NCBI GenBank assembly: GCA_009698675.1
Contig: WLPT01000013.1
Span: forward strand, 1-44,522
Reading direction: 5' to 3'
Length of the DNA stretch: 44,522 nt
DNA from: Actinomycetota bacterium
GTDB lineage: Bacteria > Actinomycetota > Actinomycetes > Nanopelagicales > Nanopelagicaceae
This document shows, in pieces, positions 1 to 8,456 of the stretch (position 1 is its first letter; every line of letters starts with the position of its first letter). The translations under genes were made by a program, and so were the position numbers. The notes beneath the pieces were generated by a model. The model was not told where the DNA came from. It ran no database searches and saw only the letters and a list, made by a program, of their open reading frames with translations.

Positions 1-884
1 AAGGATTAACTTTCACGACCGCTGCCAATAGCTTTACTAAGCCCGGCTACACCTTTTCTACGTGGAGTGATGGAAGCGCTGAGTATGGCGCTAACAACTC
101 CTACACAATGGGAGCTGCAGATGTTGTCTTAACTGCGCTATGGAGTGCAAATCCAGTGCCCTTGACCCTCGTCCCAGTCCAGAGTGCAACTATTACATCC
201 ATCTCTCCAGTTCGAGGAGATATAGCGGGAGGCTATCAATTAACCATCAATGGAACTTTCCCCGTTGCCATTGCAGCCATTACTGTCGGTGGAGTTACCT
301 ATCCGGCTGGATCATTTACACAAAGTGCCCAGAAAATCACGTTAGTACTACAGGCGCACCAGGCAGGAAATGTTGGCATCATGGTTTATAACGGCCAATC
401 TCCGGCCCTTCCTGAGCAGGTATTTACCTACGAAGTAAGTACACCACCAGTTATTGAGGGCGGTGGTGGATCAACACCAACACCAACACCAACACCTAGT
501 GCTACACCAACACCAACACCTAGTGCTACACCAACACCAACACCTACTGCTACGCCAACACCAACACCAACTGTTAAACCTAAGGCGACTACGATTGGTG
601 TTATTGGCTTTACCGTTGGATCAACAACTATTCCCGCCAATGCTCTACAGTTATTGCGCAGTTACAACAACTCAATACAGATCGTTGTAACGGGCTATGC
701 CCAACCAACTGATCCAAAGGGTGACTATGCACTTTCACTTCGAAGAGCTCAATCAGTCAAGAAGTTACTTCTCAAATTGAACCCTCATCTCAATATTAAA
801 GCAAAAGCAGGTGGAACCACCTATAACCCGGCCTGCGCGAGCAAGATGAATAGATGCGTTGTGATTGAGAGAGTTGGAGCCTAA
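1..884 (+). CDS. Secreted multidomain protein (repeat domain, TIG, PT-rich linker, OmpA-like), 5' truncated
   Basis: The reading frame is open from position 3, so the window begins inside the gene. The first visible residues (GYTFSTWSDG then YTMGAADVVLTALW) match the end of an InlB/Flg_new-type (PF09479) beta repeat found in surface proteins. Next comes an IPT/TIG-like immunoglobulin fold (ITSISPVRGDIAGG to VFTYE), then a Gly/Thr-Pro linker, then a C-terminal OmpA-like domain with the typical VVTGYAQPT and LSLRRAQSVKKLL segments. OmpA-like domains often bind peptidoglycan, so a cell-wall-anchored or secreted adhesin-like role is likely, but this is inference. The N-terminus and any signal peptide lie outside the window. 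The 148-bp gap after it shows no convincing terminator. Confidence 0.8.
   Translation, partial: GLTFTTAANSFTKPGYTFSTWSDGSAEYGANNSYTMGAADVVLTALWSANPVPLTLVPVQSATITSISPVRGDIAGGYQLTINGTFPVAIAAITVGGVTYPAGSFTQSAQKITLVLQAHQAGNVGIMVYNGQSPALPEQVFTYEVSTPPVIEGGGGSTPTPTPTPSATPTPTPSATPTPTPTATPTPTPTVKPKATTIGVIGFTVGSTTIPANALQLLRSYNNSIQIVVTGYAQPTDPKGDYALSLRRAQSVKKLLLKLNPHLNIKAKAGGTTYNPACASKMNRCVVIERVGA
474..572 (+). repeat. 24-bp tandem repeat encoding a Thr-Pro linker
   Basis: A 24-bp unit (encoding TPTPTPSA) starts at 480 and is repeated at 504 and, with one Ser-to-Thr change, at 528. It is followed by a partial copy to 572 and preceded by two extra codons. The repeat is in frame, so copy-number change alters only the length of the linker between the TIG and OmpA-like domains. 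Confidence 0.85.
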
Positions 885-976
885 AAATCAATACTAGGTT
901 CACACTAAGTACTGGTAATTTGCTTATCGCGCACTGATTGGCCTGGTAGGCTAGGGAATCATTCTTGCCCTAAACT

Positions 977-985
977 TGTTATACA
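977..985 (+). promoter_or_regulatory. Candidate extended -10 promoter for the Bax-inhibitor gene
   Basis: TG-T-TATACA (TG at 977-978, hexamer at 980-985) has the form of an extended -10 element about 48 bp before the start codon. No good -35 hexamer is visible. A small hairpin (GCCAG/CTGGC) lies in the putative leader. Assigned from the motif alone. Confidence 0.4.
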
Positions 986-1032
986 AGGCAACTGCCAGAG
1001 TTCCTGGCTGTAGACAATAAGGAGAGAAAGTT

Positions 1033-1815
1033 ATGCGCAGTTCAAACCCTGTTTTAGGACGGGCGTTTAATCAGCGTGGATACGCTGCATTTGATCCCAA
1101 AGCAACTACTGAGACCGACGTGGCGCTAGAGAATCTATATAACTCACCGGCAGCATCCTCGATTCGCACTGGTCGTATGACGATTGATGACGTAGTCACT
1201 CGTACTGGAATTTTGTTTGCAGTTTTAGTCACCGTTGGCGCAGCTGCATGGACGCTTAATCTGGGTGGCGCAGCGATGATGCTCGGCGTCTTTGGCGGCT
1301 TTGCATTGGCAATGGTTAACAGCTTTAGTAAAACTGTAAAGCCAGGATTGATTGTTGCCTATGCCGCCTTTGAAGGTTTAGCGCTAGGAACTATCAGTCA
1401 CCTCTATAACGATATGTATCAAGGCATCGTTAGCCAAGCAATCATCGTCACAATTTGTGCATTTACTGGAATGCTATTTGCCTATAATAGTGGACGGATT
1501 CGAGTAACACCGAAGTTTACAAAGGTCTTGATGACAGCGCTTATTGGTTACGTGGTACTTGGTCTTGTATCAATGATCGGCTCACTATTTGGAGCAAGTA
1601 TTTATAGCGTCGGCGGCTTTGGGTTAATCATCGCAACTGGTGGAATGGTTCTGGCCAGTTTCTTCTTGATTCTAGATTTTGATCAGATTCAAAAGGGAAT
1701 CGATGCGGGCCTACCAGAGCAAGAGTCTTGGCGAGCTGCCTTTGGTTTAATGGTCACAATTGTGTGGCTTTATATGGAGGTTCTGCGCTTCTTGTCGATT
1801 CTACGCAACGACTAA
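1033..1815 (+). CDS. Bax inhibitor-1/YccA family membrane protein
   Basis: This 260-aa protein has a soluble N-terminal stretch of about 55 residues beginning MRSSNPVLGRAF, a start typical of actinobacterial YccA/BI-1 proteins. About seven hydrophobic membrane segments follow. The family includes pH-sensitive calcium-leak channels, but in bacteria the role is mostly unknown. The start is supported by a Shine-Dalgarno sequence (AAGGAGAG, about 1019-1026). The gene stands alone, convergent with the MFS gene 6 bp downstream. The family call is secure and the physiological role is not. Confidence 0.88.
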   Translation: MRSSNPVLGRAFNQRGYAAFDPKATTETDVALENLYNSPAASSIRTGRMTIDDVVTRTGILFAVLVTVGAAAWTLNLGGAAMMLGVFGGFALAMVNSFSKTVKPGLIVAYAAFEGLALGTISHLYNDMYQGIVSQAIIVTICAFTGMLFAYNSGRIRVTPKFTKVLMTALIGYVVLGLVSMIGSLFGASIYSVGGFGLIIATGGMVLASFFLILDFDQIQKGIDAGLPEQESWRAAFGLMVTIVWLYMEVLRFLSILRND

Positions 1816-1821
1816 GAGAGA

Positions 1822-3054
1822 TTACTCGAGAGGCCTCAGGTTAATATCCTGGGGCTTTTCGCTTTCTCCAGGTAAGAACTCTTCACGAGTTTCAGGAATG
1901 CGTGTAGTTAAAAACGTACCAATAGCGAAGACAACGGCCGAGACTGCAAATGCGGTGCGGTAGGAGTAAGCATCCGATAGTGCGCCAATAATGAGAGGTC
2001 CAACAATCATTCCGGCGTCACCGGCCATTTGGAAAATTGCAATAACTTGTCCACCACGGCCACGGATAATGTCGCCAACGATGCTGGCAGGTGTCGTTGA
2101 AAGATATGCCCCACCGATTCCGATAATTGTCATGGCGAGTAGATACATCCATGGATGAACTGCGAAAGTTAAGACAAGTACACCTATCAGGGCTACGGAT
2201 GAGCCAATTACCGATGCAAATCGCCGCCCTTTGCTATCGGAGATGCGACCACCACGCATCAGGAGTAAACCTTGAAAAATCGCGCTTAGCGCAAAACCGT
2301 AGCCAACAACGGCCGTGGTTGAGTGCAACTCTTCGGTAACGAAGACAGGCATGATCGAAGCGCGCATTCCAAAGACGACCCAGTTAACGATAAAAGAGAG
2401 CGTAAGGGCGATTCGGTATGGCTTCATAGCAAGGGCTTCGCGAACTGTTGTGTGGTTACTGGTATCTAAATTCTTTTCTCTCTTGCCGATCTTGTCACCT
2501 TTAAGAAAAAAGTAAGCGACGATTCCTGAAATCAAAAGCGTTGCAGAGTAAGCAAAAAACGGTGCACGAAGTGATATCAGAGAAAGTAAGCCACCGATTG
2601 CTGGCCCTGATACTCCACCAACTAAGAAGGCCCCGTTGTAGACAGATTGCGCGCGACCTCTATGGGCATCATCAACCGATCTCATGATGACCGAGCCTGC
2701 GGCAACTGAAAACATTGACGAGCCAAGCCCACCAGCGGCACGAAAGAAGAGGAGTTGGTGATAGGAGTTGGCCATTCCCGCAAGAAAGACAAAGAGGGCG
2801 ACCATAAATACCCCGCTTGAGAAAACTGCACGCTCACCGAATAGATCCACCAGTTTTCCTGAGATTAATCCAGAAGCAAAACGTGTGATGGCAAACATCG
2901 AAACGATTAATCCGATCGCCGCGTTACTAACCCCGAAGGTGCGGGCAAAGACGGGGATTGCAGGTAGCACGATTCCAAAACCAACGGCCACAAAGAAAGA
3001 TGCCGCGACGAGAACTGAAATCTCGCGCGGCAGCTCCTTAAATGGTGATTGCAT
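1822..3054 (-). CDS. MFS transporter, 12-TM exporter type
   Basis: A 410-aa major facilitator superfamily protein with about 12 hydrophobic segments. The loop after TM2 carries the family A-motif-like sequence GKLVDLFGERAVF, and a related loop RGGRISDSKGRRFA lies between TM8 and TM9. The N-terminal half resembles proton-driven drug exporters of the DHA1 type, so export of a small toxic molecule is likely, but the substrate is unknown. The ATG overlaps the stop of the upstream DHA2 exporter by one base (TAATG), so the two genes are probably one translationally coupled operon. The 3' end is convergent with the BI-1 gene. Confidence 0.82.
   Translation of the reverse strand: MQSPFKELPREISVLVAASFFVAVGFGIVLPAIPVFARTFGVSNAAIGLIVSMFAITRFASGLISGKLVDLFGERAVFSSGVFMVALFVFLAGMANSYHQLLFFRAAGGLGSSMFSVAAGSVIMRSVDDAHRGRAQSVYNGAFLVGGVSGPAIGGLLSLISLRAPFFAYSATLLISGIVAYFFLKGDKIGKREKNLDTSNHTTVREALAMKPYRIALTLSFIVNWVVFGMRASIMPVFVTEELHSTTAVVGYGFALSAIFQGLLLMRGGRISDSKGRRFASVIGSSVALIGVLVLTFAVHPWMYLLAMTIIGIGGAYLSTTPASIVGDIIRGRGGQVIAIFQMAGDAGMIVGPLIIGALSDAYSYRTAFAVSAVVFAIGTFLTTRIPETREEFLPGESEKPQDINLRPLE
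1831..1862 (+). terminator. Intrinsic terminator of the BI-1 gene, lying inside the convergent MFS gene
   Basis: Arms 1831-1840 (AGGCCTCAGG) and 1848-1857 (CCTGGGGCTT) pair over 10 bp with two G-T wobbles around a 7-nt loop. They are followed by a short T-rich stretch. The hairpin is formed from the last codons of the opposite-strand MFS gene, so this DNA serves both as coding sequence and as terminator. Confidence 0.6.
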
Positions 3055-4667
3055 TAACCAAGCGATTCGCCAGCTGCCTCTTCACGCGCAGCTGCATAAT
3101 CCTGCGTTGTACGAAGTGGGGTTTCACGAAGCATTAGCGCTAGAAGTAATCCCAACGCAGTAATTGGAGCGGCAGCGTAGAAGACAACGTGAAACGAACT
3201 CACAAAGGCTTCGAGCGCTGTATGTTGAATTACTGGTGGAAGCGTTTTTAAAACAGCAGTGCTACTAGTGATTCCACCAAGTTGACTCATATCAAAACCG
3301 TCAAGGGCCTTCGGATCGGTTTTAGCAAGGTCGGCGAAGTTAGATGCCAAGTAATGCCCAACACGGTTGGTCAAAATACTTCCAAAGATTGCTGTTCCGA
3401 AAACTGAACCGAGGGAGCGGAAGAATGTATTACTGCTTGTAGCCACACCCATATCCTTGAAATCAACGGCATTTTGCAAGGCGATAACGATGGTCTGCAT
3501 CGACAAGCCAAGACCTGCGCCGACCATGATGGCGTAGATAGAGATCTGCCAATAAGGCGTATCGATCTGCAATCTAGTCATGAGCAAAATTCCTACAGTC
3601 ATAATCGCAGTACCCATGATTGGGTAGCGCTTGTAGTGACCATGCTTTGAAATCATTTTTCCAGAGAAGATTGAAGTTGTAACGATTCCAAGCATTAATG
3701 GAATCAATTTAAGTCCAGCCGAAGTAGCTGAGTAGCCCTTCACAACCTGGAAGTAGAGAGGCAACATAACGATTGCACCAAACATTCCAGCACCGATGAC
3801 TGCACCGAGAGCTGAAGTTAAAGAGAATGTGTGGTTCTTAAATAGATAGAGCGGAAGGATTGGCTCTTTGGCTTTGCTCTCCCAGTAAAGAAAGACAACG
3901 GTCAAGATTAATCCGACAACTAAGAAGATGGTAGTTCTAGGATCGGTCCAGCCATATTGAGGCCCATAGATTGAAACAGAGAGAAGAACCAAGCAGACTG
4001 AGGTAACCATCAAGATTGCACCCAAGTAATCAATACTGTGGTCGCGCTTGATTTTAGGAATATGTAGAACGGCTGATGTAATTAAAAGGGATGCAATTCC
4101 AAACGGAAGGTTGATGTAGAAAATCCAGCGCCATCCAGTAATGCCCAGGATCTGACTATGGTCTGAGAAGAATCCACCAAGAAGTGGACCGGCGACAGAG
4201 GAGAGACCCCAGACTGCGCCAAAGTAACCTTGATAACGACCGCGCTCACGTGGCGGGACGATGTCACCAATGATCACGAATGTAAGCGCCATCAAACCAC
4301 CAGCGCCTAGACCTTGGAGTGCACGTGTTGCAATCAGCTGAGTCATATTCTGTGAAGCACCCGCTAAGAATGAACCGAGCAGGAATGTAACGATGGCGAA
4401 TTGAAATACGGGACGCCGTCCGTAAATATCTGAAATCTTTCCATACAGCGGAGTAGATGCCGTCGACGTTAAGAGATATGCGGTTACAACCCAGGTGTAA
4501 TGGTTGAGACCGTGAAAATCTTCAACGATATTTTTTAACGCCGTCGAAACGATCGTCTGGTCAAGGGCGGCCAAGAGCATTCCGGTCATGAGGCCACCAA
4601 GGATGACCATAATCTCGCGGTGGGTGTGGGCTTTGGCCGATGCGTTAAGGGGTGCTTTATTAGACAT
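3054..4667 (-). CDS. DHA2-family (EmrB/QacA-like) 14-TM MFS exporter
   Basis: This 537-aa protein has the length and about 14 membrane segments of the DHA2 drug:H+ antiporter family. Near the N-terminus it has the signature [10 protein letters not shown] (the D-x-T-I-V motif of TM1), followed by [13 protein letters not shown] (motif A) and the [13 protein letters not shown] helix. Such proteins expel lipophilic drugs, dyes or antibiotics. The ATG at 4667 is preceded by a -10-like TAACCT only 7 nt upstream and has no Shine-Dalgarno sequence, so the transcript may be leaderless. It is the first gene of a two-exporter operon and diverges from the DrrAB-type ABC exporter. Confidence 0.88.
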   Translation of the reverse strand: MSNKAPLNASAKAHTHREIMVILGGLMTGMLLAALDQTIVSTALKNIVEDFHGLNHYTWVVTAYLLTSTASTPLYGKISDIYGRRPVFQFAIVTFLLGSFLAGASQNMTQLIATRALQGLGAGGLMALTFVIIGDIVPPRERGRYQGYFGAVWGLSSVAGPLLGGFFSDHSQILGITGWRWIFYINLPFGIASLLITSAVLHIPKIKRDHSIDYLGAILMVTSVCLVLLSVSIYGPQYGWTDPRTTIFLVVGLILTVVFLYWESKAKEPILPLYLFKNHTFSLTSALGAVIGAGMFGAIVMLPLYFQVVKGYSATSAGLKLIPLMLGIVTTSIFSGKMISKHGHYKRYPIMGTAIMTVGILLMTRLQIDTPYWQISIYAIMVGAGLGLSMQTIVIALQNAVDFKDMGVATSSNTFFRSLGSVFGTAIFGSILTNRVGHYLASNFADLAKTDPKALDGFDMSQLGGITSSTAVLKTLPPVIQHTALEAFVSSFHVVFYAAAPITALGLLLALMLRETPLRTTQDYAAAREEAAGESLG

Positions 4668-4684
4668 GAGGGTAAGGTTACCGC
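4668..4684. promoter_or_regulatory. Divergent overlapping leaderless promoters between two efflux operons
   Basis: Only 17 bp separate two divergent start codons. On the plus strand TAAGGT (4673-4678) lies 6 bp before the GTG at 4685. On the minus strand TAACCT (4680-4675) lies 7 bp before the ATG at 4667. The two -10-like hexamers overlap by 4 bp within the inverted repeat GGTAA-GG-TTACC (4671-4682). RNA polymerase probably cannot occupy both at once. Assigned from sequence motifs only. Confidence 0.55.
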
Positions 4685-5641
4685 GTGAAGTCAGTCATTG
4701 CAGAACATCTAACCAAGAGCTACGACAAAGGTAGCGTGATGGCGCTAGATGATCTATCTCTCGATGTAGCCGAGGGCACGGTATTGAGTGTTTTAGGACC
4801 AAATGGTGCAGGTAAGACTACGACAGTGCGAATTCTGGCAACTCTGCTTAAACCCGACTCAGGAAATGCTCAAGTTGCGGGAATCGATGTAATTAAACAC
4901 CCCGACAAGGTGCGCGAAGTTATTGGTTTATCTGGTCAGTATGCCGCCGTCGATGAAACGTTAACTGGTTGGGATAATTTAGTGATGTTTGGTCGCCTTT
5001 ATCACTTGGGCCGTCAGCAATCGATTAATCGTGCAAATGAACTTCTGGAGCGCTTCTCTCTGACCGAGAGTGCCCGCCGTCCCATCAAAACATACTCAGG
5101 TGGAATGCGTCGTCGATTAGATTTAGCCGCATCATTGATTGTGCAACCCAAGGTTTTATTTCTCGATGAGCCAACAACAGGACTCGATCCACGTGGTCGC
5201 ATGGAGATGTGGGGTGTTATAGAAGAGTTAGTAAAGGGTGGAGTAACTCTCTTGCTTACAACTCAATATTTGGAAGAGGCCGATCAATTAGCCGATGAGA
5301 TTGCGGTAATCGATCACGGTAAAGTTATTGCTCGGGGAACATCCGATGCGCTCAAAAGTCAGGTGGGCGGTGAGCGTTTAGAAATTACTGTAGATGCCAA
5401 TCACATTGCAGCAACAACCCAGATCGTAGAAAAGATAAGTGGCCATAGCGCACATGTCGATTCGGCGATTCGAAAGATCAGCGCCCCTGTATCAACTGGT
5501 GCCCAAGCACTCATGGATGTTTTGCGCGCTCTAGATGCCGCTGGTATCCACGCACTCGATGTCGGCCTCAAACGTCCATCACTCGATGATGTCTTTATGG
5601 CCCTTACCGGCCACGTTGCCGAGGAGGAGCCAAAGCCATGA
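4685..5641 (+). CDS. ABC transporter ATP-binding protein, DrrA-type drug exporter
   Basis: A 318-aa protein with a full ABC ATPase domain: Walker [10 protein letters not shown], signature [12 protein letters not shown], Walker [13 protein letters not shown] and the switch-His region [16 protein letters not shown]. The roughly 100-residue C-terminal extension ends in [13 protein letters not shown], typical of DrrA (daunorubicin resistance) ATPases. It energises export through the membrane partner encoded by the next gene, which it overlaps by 4 nt (ATGA). The GTG start at 4685 lacks a Shine-Dalgarno sequence and has TAAGGT six bases upstream. The substrate is unknown. Confidence 0.9.
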   Translation: MKSVIAEHLTKSYDKGSVMALDDLSLDVAEGTVLSVLGPNGAGKTTTVRILATLLKPDSGNAQVAGIDVIKHPDKVREVIGLSGQYAAVDETLTGWDNLVMFGRLYHLGRQQSINRANELLERFSLTESARRPIKTYSGGMRRRLDLAASLIVQPKVLFLDEPTTGLDPRGRMEMWGVIEELVKGGVTLLLTTQYLEEADQLADEIAVIDHGKVIARGTSDALKSQVGGERLEITVDANHIAATTQIVEKISGHSAHVDSAIRKISAPVSTGAQALMDVLRALDAAGIHALDVGLKRPSLDDVFMALTGHVAEEEPKP

Positions 5642-6432
5642 AAAATGCGATTATGGATTCGCTCATCATTACTAAGCGCCAATTAATGCAGTTGGCACGT
5701 GTTCCTGAGGTCCTTATTTTTTCAACAATTCAACCCGTTATGTTCGTTCTGCTATTTCGCTTTGTCTTCGGCGGTTCAATCTCAACTGGTCAGCCAGGGG
5801 GATATATCCAGTTGCTGATGCCTGGAATCTTTGTTCAGACCGTGGCTTTCACGCTTGCGGCCACAGCATCTGGGCTAGCCGAAGATATGAAAAAAGGCTT
5901 AATCGACCGCTTTAGATCACTACCAATCGCCCGTTCGGCCTTGGTAGTCGGTCGCACTTTGGGTGATTCATTGCTCAATATTTTAGTACTTGTCGTTATG
6001 GCGGCAGCTGGTTTGGCCGTCGGATGGCGACCAACATCTAGCATCTTAAATATTCTGGCGGCATTTCTATTCCTATTGATGTTTGGTTATGCGCTTTCAT
6101 GGACTGGGATCTTTGCCGGCCTTGCAGTCAAAGATGCACGCACCGTTCAAAATGTTTCCTTCTTGATTACCTTTCCAATGACGTTTTTATCCAATGCCTT
6201 CGCACCCACAACTGGAATGCCTAAGGCGTTGCAATATGTTGCCGAATGGAATCCCGTCTCAACGATGGTCGCAGCCTGTCGCCAATTATTTGGATTGAAG
6301 AATCAGTTTGGTGCTACCGCTAACTCATTCCCAAGTCAGCACCCATTGGCAACTTCTATTTTCTACATGTTATTAATTATGGTGATCTTTGTTCCACTAA
6401 GCGTAAGAAAGTATAAAAACTCTTCCAATTAA
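5638..6432 (+). CDS. ABC transporter permease, DrrB/ABC-2 type
   Basis: This 264-aa membrane protein has about six hydrophobic segments of the ABC-2 fold. It contains the typical EDMKKGLIDRFRSLPIARSALVVGRTL segment in two halves and the conserved PMTFLSNAFAP motif before the last helices. It forms the transmembrane channel for the DrrA-type ATPase, with which it shares an ATGA overlap. Its TAA stop overlaps the stop codon of the convergent greA gene through the palindrome TTAA (6429-6432). Confidence 0.9.
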   Translation: MKNAIMDSLIITKRQLMQLARVPEVLIFSTIQPVMFVLLFRFVFGGSISTGQPGGYIQLLMPGIFVQTVAFTLAATASGLAEDMKKGLIDRFRSLPIARSALVVGRTLGDSLLNILVLVVMAAAGLAVGWRPTSSILNILAAFLFLLMFGYALSWTGIFAGLAVKDARTVQNVSFLITFPMTFLSNAFAPTTGMPKALQYVAEWNPVSTMVAACRQLFGLKNQFGATANSFPSQHPLATSIFYMLLIMVIFVPLSVRKYKNSSN

Positions 6433-6905
6433 ACGTAAAACTCTGCAGCAATAATTACAACGCTTATCTCACGACCATTCGGTGCGGTGTAACTAACGCT
6501 GGCTCCGATCTCAGCGCCCATAACTGCGGCTCCAAGCGGAGATTTCTCGCTGTAGACATCTAAATCACCCGATGAGATTTCGCGAGAACCTAATAAAAAC
6601 TTTGTCTCATCGCCTGCGATGGTGGCGGTGACAACCATTCCTGCACCAACTTTTCCATCGGCACTCGGCGGAGGTGTTCCTATGTGCGCATTTTCTAACA
6701 TCTGCTTGAGCTGACGGATACGTGCCTCCATCTTGCCCTGTTCATCACGTGCGGCGTGGTAGCCGCCATTCTCCTTTAAATCACCCTCGGCACGTGCGGC
6801 CTCAATTTTGGCAGTAATCTCTTTACGCCCGGGTCCCTCAAAGTTTTCTAATTCGGCGCGCAAACGATCTGCAGCTTCCTGCGTTAACCACGTTTGTGAG
6901 CTCAT
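6429..6905 (-). CDS. greA: Transcription elongation factor GreA
   Basis: GreA rescues backtracked RNA polymerase by stimulating cleavage of the nascent transcript. The 158-aa product starts MSSQTWLTQEAADRL. The N-terminal coiled coil carries the acidic tip region EGDLKENGGYHAARDEQ (conserved D and E at the hairpin tip), and a C-terminal FKBP-like domain follows (PLGAAVMGAEIG). I place the start at the ATG at 6905. A TTG nine bases upstream is possible but adds only three residues, and WLTQEA is the conserved N-terminus in actinobacteria. It follows the DUF4307 gene by 22 bp and is probably co-transcribed with it. Confidence 0.95.
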   Translation of the reverse strand: MSSQTWLTQEAADRLRAELENFEGPGRKEITAKIEAARAEGDLKENGGYHAARDEQGKMEARIRQLKQMLENAHIGTPPPSADGKVGAGMVVTATIAGDETKFLLGSREISSGDLDVYSEKSPLGAAVMGAEIGASVSYTAPNGREISVVIIAAEFYV

Positions 6906-6927
6906 AAGGAGCAAAGGTACTAGGTGA

Positions 6928-7311
6928 TTACTTGAGCCGACAACCTATTACATCGGCATTGACGCTGGGACCGCGTGATTGCACGCTAGTTGTGCGCTCG
7001 AGCGAGGCTATACCTGGCTCAATCACATCATCAAACTGACCTACAACATTCTTATCGATATCTCGGGCAATGAGTGTGCAGATAACGGCAAGATTTTTAT
7101 CGTGGCGTTGAACTGAGTAGCGCACCGATATCTCGCGCTCTGAAGTGATCGAATAGGAGATTAATGAGTATCGGATCTGTGGGTTTGAGTGGTGCAGACC
7201 GGCCCATACAAGCCAGGTGATTCCAGTTATCGCGAAAAAAATCGCCGGCGCCAACCATCGATTTCCAGGACGTATCCCATATCGGTCGTTGTAAGAGAAC
7301 TCGGCGGGCAT
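6928..7311 (-). CDS. DUF4307 family membrane protein
   Basis: A 127-aa protein with a short basic, aromatic N-terminus (YNDRYGIRPGNRW), one membrane helix at about residues 17-37 (APAIFFAITGITWLVWAG) and an extracytoplasmic beta-rich domain. This matches DUF4307 proteins of actinobacteria, which sit next to greA in Mycobacterium and Streptomyces as they do here. The function is unknown. On the minus strand CATAAT lies exactly 6 bp before the ATG, suggesting a leaderless transcript that continues into greA. Confidence 0.85.
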   Translation of the reverse strand: MPAEFSYNDRYGIRPGNRWLAPAIFFAITGITWLVWAGLHHSNPQIRYSLISYSITSEREISVRYSVQRHDKNLAVICTLIARDIDKNVVGQFDDVIEPGIASLERTTSVQSRGPSVNADVIGCRLK

Positions 7312-7317
7312 GGGATG

Positions 7318-7323
7318 ATTATG
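7318..7323 (-). promoter_or_regulatory. -10-like hexamer for DUF4307-greA
   Basis: On the minus strand CATAAT (one mismatch from TATAAT) is followed by CATCCC and then the ATG at 7311. It lies in the 14-bp gap between divergent starts (7311 minus, 7326 plus). Promoter function is inferred from the motif and its spacing. Confidence 0.45.
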
Positions 7324-7325
7324 TC

Positions 7326-7463
7326 ATGCAAAAAAATATCGAAATGGGGCCAGCTGGTTCAATCACCATCGCAATTTTAATTATCGCCGTAGTCTTGCTT
7401 ATGCGCAGTTTCTATAAGCGTTTTATGGGCCTAGATCGAAGCGATGACACAAGCGAAAAGTAA
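7326..7463 (+). CDS. Small single-pass membrane protein (45 aa)
   Basis: An ATG at 7326 opens a 45-codon frame ending in TAA at 7461-7463. The peptide has a hydrophobic helix at about residues 13-26 (ITIAILIIAVVLLM) followed by a basic stretch (RSFYKRFMG) and an acidic tail, so it is probably anchored with the C-terminus inside. It overlaps the SURF1 start by 20 bp, which is compatible with translational coupling. Mycobacterium and Streptomyces also have a small membrane-protein gene between the greA/DUF4307 pair and the prenyltransferase, but I cannot prove homology. No function is known. Confidence 0.6.
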   Translation: MQKNIEMGPAGSITIAILIIAVVLLMRSFYKRFMGLDRSDDTSEK

Positions 7464-8160
7464 TCCTCTGGCTTGGCGTGTGGCAACGGGGCTCGCTGTT
7501 GTACTCCTTGCCGCTATTTTCTTCTCTCTCGGAATCTGGCAGCTCGATCGCGCCGCAGCACTCAAGGCCAGTCTTGTGACGGCCACAACGGTCGATGAAA
7601 AACCTGTCGCCCTTGAATCTATTGCAACGGCAAACTCATCACTTGCTCCCGATGCACTCAATCGCACGATCAATGTTTCAGGACATTATGTTGCAAACTT
7701 TAAAGCTCCCGGCCAGGCCGATGGGGTTGGGAAGATAGAGGATTGGGAGGTTGGGCTTTTACAGGTTGGTACGAGCAAAGGGGTTTTAGTTGTTCGCGGT
7801 CTCTGGTCAGAGCGTTTACTGAACCCGGATATCCAACAGTCGATGCTCATCGATATTCTCGGCCAGCTCCATGCACACCAAGATGGCGATCGCGCCGAGA
7901 ACTCACCGGGTGTAATTTCACGTCTAGATAGCGCCGTGATTGTAAGCCAGAGCACGCTAGATTTATTTGATGGCTACATCCTGGCTAAGAGCGAAACTCA
8001 TAATGGGAGCGAACTTGTGCGCACCCGAGTAACTCCTGAGAAACTTACATCTCAAATCCCCGGCTTTTACTGGCAACACCTCTCTTATGTCCTAATCTGG
8101 TGGCTCATGGCTGGGGTCGTGCTGTATCTCCCCTTCTATCGTCGTAAGGTAGACCTATGA
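7444..8160 (+). CDS. SURF1 family protein (cytochrome c oxidase assembly)
   Basis: This 238-aa protein has the SURF1 layout. A first membrane helix (about residues 11-30) is followed directly by the family motif SLGIWQLDRA. A central extracytoplasmic domain has the conserved VRGLW segment (VLVVRGLWSERL), and a second helix at the C-terminus (YVLIWWLMAGVVLYLPF) follows HLSY. SURF1/Shy1 proteins help insert heme a into subunit I of aa3 oxidases, which implies an aerobic life. It overlaps the small upstream ORF by 20 bp and the DUF3817 gene by 4 bp (ATGA). Confidence 0.88.
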   Translation: MTQAKSNPLAWRVATGLAVVLLAAIFFSLGIWQLDRAAALKASLVTATTVDEKPVALESIATANSSLAPDALNRTINVSGHYVANFKAPGQADGVGKIEDWEVGLLQVGTSKGVLVVRGLWSERLLNPDIQQSMLIDILGQLHAHQDGDRAENSPGVISRLDSAVIVSQSTLDLFDGYILAKSETHNGSELVRTRVTPEKLTSQIPGFYWQHLSYVLIWWLMAGVVLYLPFYRRKVDL

Positions 8161-8456
8161 AATCTGCGATTCTACGTTTTCGAGTAATGGCCATCATCTC
8201 TGGAGTTATGTCTTTGCTGTTGTGGTTTGTATATATGCCAGTTAAATACATCTTTGATGCTCCAGAGCTGCACAGCAAAATCATTTGGATCCCGATGGTC
8301 CATGGTTATCTCTACCCAATTTATATATTGACTGCGATTCAATTTGCAACCAAGGCCCGATGGCCGATTATGAAGATGCTTGGCCTTATTTTGGCGGGCA
8401 CACTCCCAATCGCATCTTTGTTAGCTGAGCGCCGAGTTGTACGCCGCTATTCGTAA
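8157..8456 (+). CDS. DUF3817 family integral membrane protein
   Basis: A 99-aa protein with three or so membrane helices. The pattern RFRVMAIISGV near the N-terminus, the conserved HG in MVHGYLYPIY, and the basic end LAERRVVRRY match the actinobacterial DUF3817 family. The function is unknown; the family often accompanies heme/respiratory genes. It starts inside the SURF1 stop codon (ATGA overlap), and its last 20 bp overlap the prenyltransferase start, so SURF1, DUF3817 and uppS form one tight operon. Confidence 0.82.
   Translation: MKSAILRFRVMAIISGVMSLLLWFVYMPVKYIFDAPELHSKIIWIPMVHGYLYPIYILTAIQFATKARWPIMKMLGLILAGTLPIASLLAERRVVRRYS

Noticed and set aside
474..572. Short regular repeats that could suggest a CRISPR array
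   Set aside because: The units are contiguous, 24 bp, without spacers, and encode an in-frame Thr-Pro linker.
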